DNA from: Ectopseudomonas composti
GTDB taxonomy: Bacteria; Pseudomonadota; Gammaproteobacteria; Pseudomonadales; Pseudomonadaceae
Length of the DNA stretch: 33,615 nt
Assembly (NCBI RefSeq): GCF_001567565.1
Contig: NZ_LSSW01000007.1
Span: 1 to 33,615 of the forward strand
Direction of reading: 5' to 3'
The notes beneath the pieces were generated by a model. The model saw nothing but the letters and a program-made list of their open reading frames with translations. It was not told the DNA's origin and ran no database searches. Below are positions 1 through 7,604 of the stretch, piece after piece (position 1 is the stretch's first letter; each line of letters starts with the position of its first letter). The translations under genes and the position numbers were made by a program.

Positions 1-1
1 A

Positions 2-721
2 ATCTACATCGTCGCGCGCATCAAGAAGCTGCCGGCCCTGCCGCGCGCCAGCTTCCGCGAGTGGCTGCGTTCCGCCCGTGAAGCGTTCTGGGGCCTGCTG
101 CTGATGGTGATCATCCTCGGCGGTATCTACACCGGCATGTTCACCCCGACCGAGGCTGCGGCCGTGGCCGCGGTGTACGCCGGCTTCGTCGCCCTGTTCG
201 TGTACAAGGACCTGAAGATCCGCGAGTGCCCGAAGGTGCTGCTGGAGTCCGGCAAGCTGACCATCATGCTGATGTTCATCATCGCCAACGCCATGCTCTT
301 CGCCCACGTGCTGACCACCGAGCAGATCCCGCAGCAGATCACCGCCTGGGTGGTGGAGCTGGGCCTGCAGCCGTGGCAGTTCCTGCTGGTGGTGAACATC
401 GTGCTGCTGATCGCCGGTGCCTTCATGGAGCCGTCGGCGATCATCCTGATCCTGGCGCCGATCCTGTTCCCGATCGCCATGCAGCTGGGCATCGACCCGA
501 TCCACCTGGGCATCATCATGGTGGTGAACATGGAGATCGGCCTGATCACGCCACCGGTGGGGCTGAACCTGTTCGTCACTTCGGCGGTGACCGGCATGCC
601 GCTGACGGCGGTGATCCGCGCGGCGCTGCCGTGGCTGATGATGCTGATCAGCTTCCTCATGGTGATCACCTACATCCCGGCCGTGTCCATGGCCCTGCCG
701 AACTGGCTGGGGATGAACTAG
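2..721 (+). CDS. dctM: TRAP transporter large permease (DctM family), 3' part only
   Basis: The reading frame is open from the window edge, so the start lies upstream; 239 C-terminal residues are present. The protein is almost wholly hydrophobic, with several membrane spans and the conserved DctM segment EIGLITPPVGLNLFV near the end. DctM proteins form the large inner-membrane channel subunit of tripartite ATP-independent periplasmic transporters, which take up C4-dicarboxylates or other carboxylates with DctP and DctQ partners; those would lie upstream, outside the window. The substrate cannot be read from this fragment. A strong terminator follows, so it is probably the last gene of its operon. 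Confidence 0.9.
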   Translation: MYIVARIKKLPALPRASFREWLRSAREAFWGLLLMVIILGGIYTGMFTPTEAAAVAAVYAGFVALFVYKDLKIRECPKVLLESGKLTIMLMFIIANAMLFAHVLTTEQIPQQITAWVVELGLQPWQFLLVVNIVLLIAGAFMEPSAIILILAPILFPIAMQLGIDPIHLGIIMVVNMEIGLITPPVGLNLFVTSAVTGMPLTAVIRAALPWLMMLISFLMVITYIPAVSMALPNWLGMN

Positions 722-751
722 GGCAGCTGTCGATACCGTGTCTACCTCTGC

Positions 752-777
752 GCCCGGCCTTGTGCCGGGCTTTTTTT
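752..777 (+). terminator. Rho-independent terminator after dctM
   Basis: A perfect 7-bp GC stem (GCCCGGC / GCCGGGC) with a 5-base loop is followed directly by seven T residues. It ends the TRAP operon and separates it from the acsA promoter region. Confidence 0.9.
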
Positions 778-838
778 CGTCATGTCGACGTATCCATGAC
801 GCTGTCGAATTGGCTCGGCATGCGCCAGGCAGGGCCTC

Positions 839-872
839 AAGACCATGGTCTTAGAGCGGTAAGACCATGGTC
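839..872. promoter_or_regulatory. Tandem palindromes upstream of acsA (candidate activator sites)
   Basis: AAGACCATGGTCTT (839-852) is a perfect 14-bp palindrome. Its first 12 bases recur at 861-872, containing the full GACCATGGTC core. The repeat distance is 22 bp, about two helical turns, so bound dimers would lie on the same DNA face. The pair ends 71 bp before the acsA start. Pseudomonas acs genes are known to be activated by a LuxR-type response regulator (ErdR/CrbR with sensor MxtR/CrbS). That this is its site is inference. Confidence 0.5.
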
Positions 873-915
873 GAATGGCCTCACGAAGGGTCGGGGGATA
901 CAAAAGACACCATAC

Positions 916-923
916 AAAAACAA
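916..923 (+). promoter_or_regulatory. AANAANAA (Crc/Hfq-type) motif in the acsA leader
   Basis: AAAAACAA fits the AANAANAA catabolite-activity motif bound by Hfq with Crc on Pseudomonas mRNAs. It lies 10 bases before the ribosome binding site of acsA. Acetate activation is a plausible catabolite-repressed target, but one short motif alone is weak evidence. Confidence 0.4.
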
Positions 924-943
924 CTCCCCGTCGAGGTGATTTC

Positions 944-2905
944 ATGAGTGCTGCGTCTCTTTACCCTGTGCGTCCCGAAGTGGCCGCGCGGACCCTCACT
1001 GACGAGGCCACCTACAAGGCCATGTACCAACAGTCCGTGGTCAACCCCGAGGGTTTCTGGCGCGAGCAGGGCAAGCGGATCGACTGGATCAAGCCCTACA
1101 ACAAGGTCAAGCAGACCACATTCGACGATCACCACGTCGACATCAAGTGGTTCGCCGACGGCACCCTGAACGTCTCCTACAACTGCCTCGACCGTCACCT
1201 GGCAGAGCGCGGTGATCAGATCGCGATCATCTGGGAAGGCGACGACCCGTCCGAGCACAGGGAAATCACCTACCGCGAACTGCACGAGCAAGTGTGCAAG
1301 TTCGCCAATGCCCTGCGCGGCCAGGACGTGCACCGCGGCGACGTGGTAACCATCTACATGCCGATGATCCCGGAAGCCGTGGTGGCCATGCTGGCCTGTG
1401 CGCGCATTGGCGCGATCCACTCGGTGGTGTTCGGCGGTTTCTCGCCCGAGGCACTGGCCGGGCGCATCATCGACTGCCAGTCCAAGGTGGTGATCACCGC
1501 TGACGAAGGGCTGCGTGGCGGCAAGAAAGTACCGCTCAAGGCCAACGTCGACGACGCCCTGACCAACCCCGAGACCCGCAGCATCCAGAAGGTCATCGTG
1601 GTGCAGCGCACCGGTTCCGAAATCAAGTGGAACCAGCATCGTGACATCTGGTACGAAGACCTGATGAAGGTTGCCGGCAGCGTCTGCGCACCCAAGGAAA
1701 TGGGCGCCGAAGAAGCGCTGTTCATCCTCTACACCTCCGGTTCGACCGGCAAGCCCAAGGGCGTGCTGCACACCACCGGCGGCTACCTGGTATACGCCTC
1801 GCTGACCCATGAGCGCGTGTTCGACTACCGTCCGGGTGAGGTCTTCTGGTGCACCGCCGACATCGGCTGGGTCACCGGCCACACCTATCTGGTCTACGGG
1901 CCGCTGGCCAACGGCGCCACTACCGTGATGTTCGAAGGCGTACCGAACTATCCGGACGTTTCGCGCGTTGCCAAGATCGTCGACAAGCACAAGGTCAACA
2001 TCCTCTACACCGCGCCGACTGCCATTCGCGCCATGATGGCCGAGGGCAAGGCCGCGGTCGAAGGCGCCGATGGTTCCAGCCTGCGCCTGCTCGGTTCGGT
2101 CGGTGAGCCGATCAACCCGGAAGCCTGGCAGTGGTACTACGAGAACGTCGGTCAGAGCCGTTGCCCGATCGTCGACACCTGGTGGCAGACCGAAACCGGT
2201 GCCTGCCTGATGACCCCGTTGCCGGGGGCTCATGGCCTCAAGCCGGGCTCCGCCGCGCGTCCGTTCTTCGGCGTACAGCCGGCGCTGGTGGACAACCTGG
2301 GCAACATCATCGAAGGCGCTGCCGAAGGCAACCTGGTGATCATCGACTCCTGGCCGGGTCAGGCGCGTACTCTGTACGGCGATCACGACCGCTTCGTCGA
2401 CACCTACTTCAAGACCTTCCGTGGCATGTACTTCACCGGTGACGGTGCGCGCCGTGACGAAGACGGTTACTGGTGGATCACCGGTCGCGTCGACGACGTG
2501 CTCAACGTCTCCGGCCACCGTATGGGTACCGCCGAGATCGAGAGCGCCATGGTCGCCCACTCGAAAGTGGCCGAGGCCGCAGTGGTCGGTGTACCGCACG
2601 ACATCAAAGGGCAGGGCATCTACGTCTACGTCACCCTGAATGCTGGCGAGGAAGCTTCCGAGCAGCTGCGCCAGGAGCTGCGCAACTGGGTGCGCAAGGA
2701 GATTGGCCCGATCGCCACACCGGACGTTATTCAGTGGGCTCCAGGCCTACCGAAGACCCGCTCGGGCAAGATCATGCGCCGTATCCTGCGCAAGATCGCT
2801 ACCGCCGAATACGATTCTCTCGGCGACATCTCCACGCTGGCCGATCCTGGCGTGGTGCAGCACCTCATCGACACGCATCGGCAGATGCAAGCAGCCTGCG
2901 CCTGA
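944..2905 (+). CDS. acsA: Acetyl-CoA synthetase (AMP-forming)
   Basis: The 653-residue protein has the length and sequence of bacterial Acs, which converts acetate, ATP and CoA to acetyl-CoA via acetyl-AMP in the cytoplasm. Visible motifs are the ATP-binding loop [11 protein letters not shown] at residues 263-273, WWQTETG at 413-419 (the second Trp, W414, restricts the pocket to acetate in characterised enzymes) and [11 protein letters not shown] near the C terminus, whose lysine is K609, the residue acetylated by Pat in Salmonella Acs. The ATG at 944 is chosen because GAGGTGA precedes it at proper spacing and [12 protein letters not shown] fits the family; an upstream in-frame ATG at 875 lacks such support. 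The gene stands alone between two terminators, with tandem palindromes upstream. Confidence 0.97.
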   Translation: MSAASLYPVRPEVAARTLTDEATYKAMYQQSVVNPEGFWREQGKRIDWIKPYNKVKQTTFDDHHVDIKWFADGTLNVSYNCLDRHLAERGDQIAIIWEGDDPSEHREITYRELHEQVCKFANALRGQDVHRGDVVTIYMPMIPEAVVAMLACARIGAIHSVVFGGFSPEALAGRIIDCQSKVVITADEGLRGGKKVPLKANVDDALTNPETRSIQKVIVVQRTGSEIKWNQHRDIWYEDLMKVAGSVCAPKEMGAEEALFILYTSGSTGKPKGVLHTTGGYLVYASLTHERVFDYRPGEVFWCTADIGWVTGHTYLVYGPLANGATTVMFEGVPNYPDVSRVAKIVDKHKVNILYTAPTAIRAMMAEGKAAVEGADGSSLRLLGSVGEPINPEAWQWYYENVGQSRCPIVDTWWQTETGACLMTPLPGAHGLKPGSAARPFFGVQPALVDNLGNIIEGAAEGNLVIIDSWPGQARTLYGDHDRFVDTYFKTFRGMYFTGDGARRDEDGYWWITGRVDDVLNVSGHRMGTAEIESAMVAHSKVAEAAVVGVPHDIKGQGIYVYVTLNAGEEASEQLRQELRNWVRKEIGPIATPDVIQWAPGLPKTRSGKIMRRILRKIATAEYDSLGDISTLADPGVVQHLIDTHRQMQAACA

Positions 2906-2923
2906 CCTGGCAACGGCACCAAG

Positions 2924-2963
2924 AAACCCCGCCCGGCTACTCGCTGGGCGGGGTTTTCTTTTT
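2924..2963 (+). terminator. Rho-independent terminator after acsA
   Basis: An 11-bp perfect stem (AAACCCCGCCC / GGGCGGGGTTT) with an 11-base loop runs into a T-rich tail, 18 bases after the acsA stop. Confidence 0.93.
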
Positions 2964-3000
2964 CCTGGATGTCTGGCTTGCGCGTGAGCGTGGTAAACCT

Positions 3001-3021
3001 GAGGCGGTGTGCGTGGCGCAC
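3001..3021. repeat. Solitary copy of an intergenic repeat also found near 23.8 kb
   Basis: GAGGCGGTG-T-GCGTGGCGCAC matches 23800-23820 at 20 of 21 positions. At the second site it forms one arm of a longer inverted repeat. Here only one arm is left, which suggests a decayed or mobilised intergenic element. The rest of the acsA-EAL gap shows nothing I can name. Confidence 0.5.
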
Positions 3022-3163
3022 GGTCATTGGTGGGTGGTCTTTCCGCGCATCAGCTTGCGCTATCGAGTCGGTGAGCTTGGTCCGCGCGTGAAAAACATGA
3101 CGCTCTCTTGCTTTTGACTAGTCTGGAAACTGTGGCTTCCCGCACGTGGCGATGGAGAAGGAT

Positions 3164-3949
3164 ATGCAGCTCGACCCACATGGACTCAGCAACTTTCCCC
3201 AACCCTTTCGCGCGCTGGGGTGCGCCGAGTGCCGCGATCTCAAGGCGTTGGGGTTCGACTTCACCATGGCTTTCCAGTTGATTCTCGATGTTCAGCAACA
3301 GCGCCCGTTCGCGTACGAGGCACTGGTGCGTGGCACCAATGGCGAGTCGGCGCAGCAGGTGCTGGAACGGGTCGACGACAGCAATCGCTATCGCTTCGAC
3401 CAGGCCTGTCGGGTCAAGGCCATCGAGCAGGCGGCCGGCCTGGGGCTGCTCGAGATCCCCGACTGCCTGCTCAGCATCAACTTCCTGCCCAATGCGGTGT
3501 ATCGCGCGGAAACCTGCATCCGTGCCACGCTGGAGGCGGCCAGGCGTTTCGAGTTTCCGCGCGAGCGCTTGATGTTCGAGGTCACCGAAGGTGAGCAGAT
3601 TCACGATGCCGAGCACCTCAAAAGCATCTTCGCCGAGTATGGGCGGCAGGGCTTTACCACCGCCATCGACGACTTCGGCGCCGGCTATTCGGGCCTCAAT
3701 CTGCTGGCCACCTTCCAGCCGCACATCCTCAAGCTGGACATGGCCCTGACCCGTGGCATCGATCAGGACGTGGTGCGCCAGGCCATCGTTGCCGGCATCG
3801 TGCTGGTGGCGCAGCGCCTGGGCATTCGCATCATTGCCGAAGGCATCGAAACCGCGGGCGAGCGTGATGCCCTGCTCGAGATGGGCATCCGTTACATGCA
3901 GGGTTACTTTTTCGCCAGGCCGCAGATCGACCGGCTGTGCTTGCCCTGA
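3164..3949 (+). CDS. EAL-domain protein, probable c-di-GMP phosphodiesterase
   Basis: The 261-residue protein is essentially one EAL domain after a short N-terminal stretch with a CxxC pair (CAEC). EAL phosphodiesterases cut cyclic di-GMP to pGpG. The catalytic set looks complete: YEALVRG (E52), SINFLPN, FEVTE, AIDDFGAGYSG (D169, D170), LKLDM (K190), AEGIET and QGYFFARP. The wording is closest, by recall, to the EAL half of BLUF-EAL photoreceptors, but no BLUF or GGDEF domain is present. The ATG at 3164 is chosen for GGAGAAGG six to eight bases upstream; in-frame GTG 3146 and ATG 3152 are alternatives that would absorb that ribosome site. It is monocistronic and ends at a shared terminator. 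Confidence 0.85.
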   Translation: MQLDPHGLSNFPQPFRALGCAECRDLKALGFDFTMAFQLILDVQQQRPFAYEALVRGTNGESAQQVLERVDDSNRYRFDQACRVKAIEQAAGLGLLEIPDCLLSINFLPNAVYRAETCIRATLEAARRFEFPRERLMFEVTEGEQIHDAEHLKSIFAEYGRQGFTTAIDDFGAGYSGLNLLATFQPHILKLDMALTRGIDQDVVRQAIVAGIVLVAQRLGIRIIAEGIETAGERDALLEMGIRYMQGYFFARPQIDRLCLP

Positions 3950-3960
3950 TGCACAAACGA

Positions 3961-3989
3961 AAACGCCCCGATACTGCATCAGGGCGTTT
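3961..3989. terminator. Bidirectional terminator between convergent genes
   Basis: AAACGCCC (3961-3968) pairs with GGGCGTTT (3982-3989) around a 13-base loop. It lies between the stop codons of the plus-strand EAL gene and the minus-strand DUF4197 gene, and its A/T-ended arms suit termination from both sides. Confidence 0.75.
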
Positions 3990-4006
3990 GGCTGGTGATT
4001 GGACGC

Positions 4007-4684
4007 TCAGAGTGCGCCAAACACCTTCTTCGCCAGGCTGGTAGCGGCAGCGGCCGGATTCTGGCGGATGCTGGCCTCCTGCTTGGCAATCATCTCGAAC
4101 AGGCCATCGAGCGCCTGCTCGGTGACATAGCCTTCCACCGTACTGCTCTTGGCATCGACCACGCCGAAGCTGGCGGCCTGGCCGGCGAAGGCGTTGTACT
4201 GCTGGGCCAGGCCCACCTGGTCGGTGGCCTGCTTGACGATGGGCAGGAACTTGGCGCGAATCTGTTCGCGGCTGGTCTTGTTCAGGTACTGGGTGGCCGA
4301 GTCCTGTGGGCCGCTGAGGATCGACTTGGCATCGGCCACGGTCATCTTCTTCACCGCATCGACCAGCAGCGCCTGGGCTTGTGGCACGGCGGCTTCGGCA
4401 GCCTTGTTCATGCTCGCTTCGAGCTGGTCGACCTGGGCGCCCATGCCCATCATCTTCATGGTCTTGGCGGCCTTGCCGAGCTTGCCCGGCAGTTCGATGC
4501 GTACCTCCGGGTTGTTGCTGAAGCCGCCAGGGGCACTCAGTTGCTTGACGGCTACCTGGGCGCCCTGGACCAGCGCATCTTTCAGGCCGCCGCTGGCGTC
4601 CTGCTGGCTCAGATCGGCGAGGGAGAGGGCGAAGACGTTGGCCGAAAGCAGCAGGCCAGCAGCGAACGTGGTGAGGCGCAACAT
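4007..4684 (-). CDS. DUF4197 family exported protein
   Basis: This 225-residue protein begins with a signal peptide (MLRLTTFAAGLLLSANVFA) and is predicted to be periplasmic. The body is largely alpha-helical, with KLGKAAKTMKMMG, SATQYLNKTSREQIRAKFLPIVKQ and a C-terminal PAAAATSLAKKVFGAL tail, typical of the DUF4197 family common in proteobacteria. The function of that family is unknown. The internal start at 4684 is preferred to the upstream ATG at 4717 because it has GGAAGAA before it and places the signal sequence at the N terminus. It appears to be monocistronic. Confidence 0.85.
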   Translation of the reverse strand: MLRLTTFAAGLLLSANVFALSLADLSQQDASGGLKDALVQGAQVAVKQLSAPGGFSNNPEVRIELPGKLGKAAKTMKMMGMGAQVDQLEASMNKAAEAAVPQAQALLVDAVKKMTVADAKSILSGPQDSATQYLNKTSREQIRAKFLPIVKQATDQVGLAQQYNAFAGQAASFGVVDAKSSTVEGYVTEQALDGLFEMIAKQEASIRQNPAAAATSLAKKVFGAL

Positions 4685-4807
4685 GGTGTTCTTCCTTGCA
4701 TCGGGGTTGTAGGGCAATAGGGTCAGCTTAACGGAGTCTGCGGCACTGGCAAGCCAGCCGATGGGCGTGGATGGGCAGCGCGCGCGGCTATGGCTATGAT
4801 CAGTGCC

Positions 4808-5209
4808 ATGAATTCACCGCTTCCCCTCCGAAATCCCTGCCCTCCGGGTGCCTGCGACTGTCAGCGCGATGAGCTGCTGGAGGTGCCGGGCGCCGACACG
4901 CGTGTGCTGCTGCTGACGCGCAACGAGGAACAGCGCCTGCTCGAGCGCCTGGAAAGTTTGCAAAGCCTGGAGGACCTGCAGCGCATGCAGCAGCGCCTGC
5001 TCGAGCAACTGGGCATTCGCCTGCACATCGAACCGAGTCACGGCGAGGTGCGCAGCATGCGTGGTATCCACATGCACTTCGATGCGCATCCGGGGCTGTG
5101 TCGCAAGACCCGGCAAAGCATACCGGCAGCGATCCGCCGGGCCATGGAGAAGCGGCCGGAAATCGCCTGGCGCCTGCTCGACTCCAACGATCTGTTCAGC
5201 GGTTTGTAG
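4808..5209 (+). CDS. Small conserved-looking protein with an N-terminal Cys cluster, unknown function
   Basis: The 133-residue product starts MNSPLPLRNPCPPGACDC, giving a C-x4-C-x-C cluster. A Leu/Gln/Glu-rich helical segment (residues about 25-70, LLERLESLQSLEDLQRMQQRLLEQL) follows, then a basic C-terminal part (PGLCRKTRQSIPAAIRRAME). I do not recognise a family. The Cys pattern could bind a metal, but no further ligand set is clear. In-frame ATGs at 4790, 4796 and 4808 all lack a good ribosome site; 4808 is chosen because the Cys segment then starts near the N terminus. Opposite-strand frames look less protein-like. It converges on the SDR gene with only 7 bp between them. Confidence 0.65.
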   Translation: MNSPLPLRNPCPPGACDCQRDELLEVPGADTRVLLLTRNEEQRLLERLESLQSLEDLQRMQQRLLEQLGIRLHIEPSHGEVRSMRGIHMHFDAHPGLCRKTRQSIPAAIRRAMEKRPEIAWRLLDSNDLFSGL

Positions 5210-5216
5210 CGGACCC

Positions 5217-5915
5217 TCACCAGGCCAGCGGCTGGCCGTCATAGGCATGGAAGCTGCCGCTGTGCGCGGGGCCGAGGCTGTCGATCACCTGCAGCATCTG
5301 CGCGGCGGCGAGCTCTGCCGGGCGCGCGGCGGCAGCGCCACGAAAGGGCTGTGACAGCTTTGATATGACCGTGCCGGGATGCAGGGCGAGCAGGCGCGCC
5401 TTGGGCTTGCTGCGCGCCAGCTCGATGGCGGCGGTCTTGATCAGCATGTTCAGCGCCGCCTTGGAGGCGCGGTAGGTATACCAGCCACCCAGGCGGTTGT
5501 CGCCGATGCTGCCGACCTTGGCCGAGAGCATGGCCATGGCGCCCTGTTTGTCGAGCAGCGGCAGGAAGTGGCGCAGCACCAGGGCAGGTCCCAGTGCGTT
5601 GACCTGGAACACCGCCTGCAGCGCCTCGGCATCGATGGCCGCCAGGCTTTTCTCCGGTGCGATGCCGTCGCGATGCAACAACCCGGCAGCATGCAGGATG
5701 AGCTGATACGGACCGTCCCCGGCCAGCGCGGCAGCCGCAGCGGCGATGCTGGCGGGATCTTCGAGATCGAGCGCCGGCGAGCTGCTGCGGCTCAGCTCGC
5801 GCACACCGGCGCAGTTCGGGTCGGCCCGCAACTGTTGGCAGAAAGCCTGGCCGATGCTGCCGCTGGCGCCGATGACCAGTGCCTTGTAGCCGCTGCCCAG
5901 GCTGGTGAGGCTCAT
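5217..5915 (-). CDS. Short-chain dehydrogenase/reductase (C-factor-like SDR)
   Basis: The 232-residue protein is a classical SDR. It has an N-terminal nucleotide loop GASGSIG (residues 16-22), N106 in the NALGP segment, S131 in LSAKVGS and the catalytic pair Y148 and K152 in YRASKAALN. It should use NAD(P)H for a reduction of unknown substrate in the cytoplasm. Its start overlaps the stop of the DUF3833 gene as ATGA, so the two are translationally coupled. It is the third gene of the CHI-like/DUF3833/SDR operon. In other gammaproteobacteria such genes, by recall, sit near cfa-like, DUF1365 and FAD-dependent oxidoreductase genes linked to fatty-acid modification. Confidence 0.88.
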   Translation of the reverse strand: MSLTSLGSGYKALVIGASGSIGQAFCQQLRADPNCAGVRELSRSSSPALDLEDPASIAAAAAALAGDGPYQLILHAAGLLHRDGIAPEKSLAAIDAEALQAVFQVNALGPALVLRHFLPLLDKQGAMAMLSAKVGSIGDNRLGGWYTYRASKAALNMLIKTAAIELARSKPKARLLALHPGTVISKLSQPFRGAAAARPAELAAAQMLQVIDSLGPAHSGSFHAYDGQPLAW

Positions 5916-6445
5916 GGTTGAGCGGCGCCCCGGCGGAAGAACAGCGTCACCTGGCCCAGTTCGATGCCGAACTTGCTCATGCTCGAACGGTTGATCAGGG
6001 TGTCTTCGTCCATCAGGTACATCCAGTCATCGAAGTAGACGACATAGGTGCTGTCATCGACCGGCAGGTTGAGGTGATAACGCCAGCGCAGGGCGTTGCC
6101 GGCCAGTTCGCCGATGGCCTCGCCGACCACGTCGTCGGCTGTGCCGATCCAGCGTCCGGAACCATCCGGGGTCAGCGTCCAGACCCGGCGTTGGCGCGTG
6201 CCGTCGCTGTACAGGAAGCGCTCGTCGAGGATCAGTTTCTCGCCGTCACGGCGGCTCTGGATGTCGACGTGAAAACGTTTGATCACTTCACCGGAGCGAT
6301 CCTGGAACATGCCCCAGGCCTGCACCGGCCCGGCGAAGAAGGTGGGCAGATCGAGTGCCGGTTTTTCGCTGGCGTAGCGCTCGACCGGCACCTGGCCGCA
6401 GCTGATCAGCAGCAGGCTGGTCAGCGCAATCAACAGGGTTTTCAT
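5912..6445 (-). CDS. DUF3833 lipoprotein
   Basis: The 177-residue protein begins MKTLLIALTSLLLISCG, a signal peptide ending in a lipobox, so it should be lipid-anchored. The rest carries the DUF3833 pattern: FFAGPVQAWGMFQDRSGEVIKRF, LDERFLYSDGTRQRRVW, RWRYHLNLPV and a C-terminal DWMYLMDEDTLINRSSMSKFG. The biochemical role is unknown. The start is set by GAGG six bases upstream; an ATG four codons earlier overlaps that site and is less likely. It lies 8 bp after the CHI-like gene and shares an ATGA junction with the SDR gene, so the three form one operon. Confidence 0.88.
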   Translation of the reverse strand: MKTLLIALTSLLLISCGQVPVERYASEKPALDLPTFFAGPVQAWGMFQDRSGEVIKRFHVDIQSRRDGEKLILDERFLYSDGTRQRRVWTLTPDGSGRWIGTADDVVGEAIGELAGNALRWRYHLNLPVDDSTYVVYFDDWMYLMDEDTLINRSSMSKFGIELGQVTLFFRRGAAQP

Positions 6446-6453
6446 GGAATACC

Positions 6454-6999
6454 TCATGGGTTGAGGCCCAACAGCGCTGCACGCAGTTTCGGGCTGCGGG
6501 TCTGCGGGGCGAGCCAGATGGAGAAGAACGCGCGGGCGAACTGCGGATCGTCGATGACATGTTGCAGCTTGCCGTCGACGTAGAAGCGGCAGCCTTGGTT
6601 CGGCAGGAAGACTCCGGTGATGCGCGTGCCATCCTTGACGTCGACGAAGGCCTGGCGCATCTGCTGCGTCCATTCGTCCTGCTGCTCGTTGTCGAGGGGC
6701 CCGCCATTGATCCGGCGGATTTCATCGAGACTGGTGTCGACCAGGGTTTCCCGGCTGATGCTGCGCCGGTAGGTCAGCTCGAGGGCGAAAGGCTGGGTAA
6801 AGTCCACTCGCGCGACCGGGCTCCACAGTTTGGCGTTGTAGACCGAGAAACCGAACCAGCTGAAATCACCACTGCCGATCAGGCTGGCCTGGGGCAACTG
6901 CTCACGCCATTGGCCCTGGCTGTTGGCGTGCGCGAGGCTGCAGGCCAGTGCAAGCGTGAGCAGCAGCGTCGAGCAGAGACGCGAGGTCATGCTGGTCAT
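6454..6999 (-). CDS. Chalcone isomerase-like exported protein
   Basis: The 181-residue product has a signal peptide (ending near LACSLAHA) and the core of the bacterial chalcone-isomerase-like family: IGSGDFSWFGFSVYNAKLW, FALELTYRRSISRETLVDTS and NQGCRFYVDGKL. Bacterial members of this fold are mostly not flavonoid enzymes and may bind fatty acids, so an envelope lipid role is more likely than chalcone chemistry. The start is fixed by AAGGAGGG just upstream; ATG 6990 is a weaker alternative. It is the first gene of the operon with DUF3833 and SDR. By recall this neighbourhood belongs to light- or singlet-oxygen-induced lipid clusters in related bacteria. Confidence 0.85.
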   Translation of the reverse strand: MTSMTSRLCSTLLLTLALACSLAHANSQGQWREQLPQASLIGSGDFSWFGFSVYNAKLWSPVARVDFTQPFALELTYRRSISRETLVDTSLDEIRRINGGPLDNEQQDEWTQQMRQAFVDVKDGTRITGVFLPNQGCRFYVDGKLQHVIDDPQFARAFFSIWLAPQTRSPKLRAALLGLNP

Positions 7000-7056
7000 G
7001 ATCCCTCCTTGTGCAGTTGCGAGCCGCTGCAGCCAGACGCTGGCCACAGATCATGA

Positions 7057-7105
7057 ATAAAAAAATCCGACAACCCAAAGAAGGGGAGAAGTGGGTTGTC
7101 GGATT
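7057..7105 (-). terminator. Strong minus-strand terminator upstream of the CHI-like operon
   Basis: A perfect 14-bp stem (7064-7077 with 7092-7105, AATCCGACAACCCA and its complement) has a 14-base loop. In minus-strand sense it is followed by a run of seven T residues (7059-7065 on the complement). It must end a minus-strand transcript starting to its right, which supports a transcript between about 7106 and 7340. It lies only about 60 bp before the CHI-like start. Confidence 0.85.
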
Positions 7106-7130
7106 GCGCAGCTTTTCAGTGCCGCCGCAA

Positions 7131-7259
7131 TCAGGCGGCGAACTTCTCGCTAGCGAAGGCCATCACCCGTGCCAAGCCCTGGCCGTTCTTCGAGGGCCGC
7201 GCCGCCGAGGCTGGCAGCACTACGCAGGCCTCGGGTAATCGTTCGAACACGGCGCGCAT
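7131..7259 (-). CDS. Possible 42-residue small protein
   Basis: Reading leftward from the ATG at 7257-7259 gives MRAVFERLPEACVVLPASAA and ends MAFASEKFAA at a TGA (7131-7133), 26 bases before the strong minus-strand terminator. The composition looks protein-like, and the terminator implies a transcript here. However, no ribosome binding site is visible and I recognise no family, so a non-coding RNA or a gene remnant are real alternatives. A plus-strand 61-codon frame over the same bases looks like a shadow. Confidence 0.3.
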   Translation of the reverse strand: MRAVFERLPEACVVLPASAARPSKNGQGLARVMAFASEKFAA

Positions 7260-7299
7260 ATCACATAGCGCAGCAGGCTAGGACCGCATGTCGGCTTAC

Positions 7300-7341
7300 T
7301 TGAAATTGTACAAAATTAATTTCTGTATAGTTTTTGTATAG
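7300..7341. promoter_or_regulatory. AT-rich control region with TGTACA/TGTATA boxes (LitR-like)
   Basis: TTGTACAA (7306-7313, palindrome) is followed 11 bases later by TGTATAG (7324-7330) and again by TGTATAG (7335-7341), the last two exactly 11 bp apart. A plus-strand promoter TTGAAA (7300-7305) with an 18-base spacer to TGTATA (7324-7329) would overlap the boxes. As I recall, class II LitR light regulators of Pseudomonas bind T(G/A)TACA-N12-TGTATA; here the gap is 11. The region lies between the EAL gene on the right and the minus-strand transcript on the left. The remainder of 7342-7604 shows no clear feature and would be a long leader. Confidence 0.5.
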
Positions 7342-7604
7342 CTGTTTGGGCCGTTTTGCAAGCCCTTTCATGCGCGCTGGTGCAAGGGCGCCGAGGCACA
7401 CCGCCGGTTTTGCAGGTGGTATGGGGTTTCGCGGCTGGTCGCTGCCGACGAGGCAGGTGTCAGCTGGCCCTGCCAGGCGTCAGGCGCCGGCACCAATGCG
7501 CTGCAGCCAGCGCTCGGCTTCGCTGTGGCAGGATTAAACCTGCTGGGAAACTTGCATTCGGCCAGCCAGCTTCAAGAATGAAGGGATCGGATAAGGATTC
7601 CACC

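Noticed and set aside
7000..7056. RpoE/ChrR-type (TGATC...) promoter for the CHI-like operon
   Set aside because: A TGATC word is present on the minus strand, but no matching -10 element is at the right spacing.
7096..7281. 61-codon plus-strand ORF
   Set aside because: It starts inside the terminator stem and lacks a ribosome site. The terminator direction supports transcription of the other strand.
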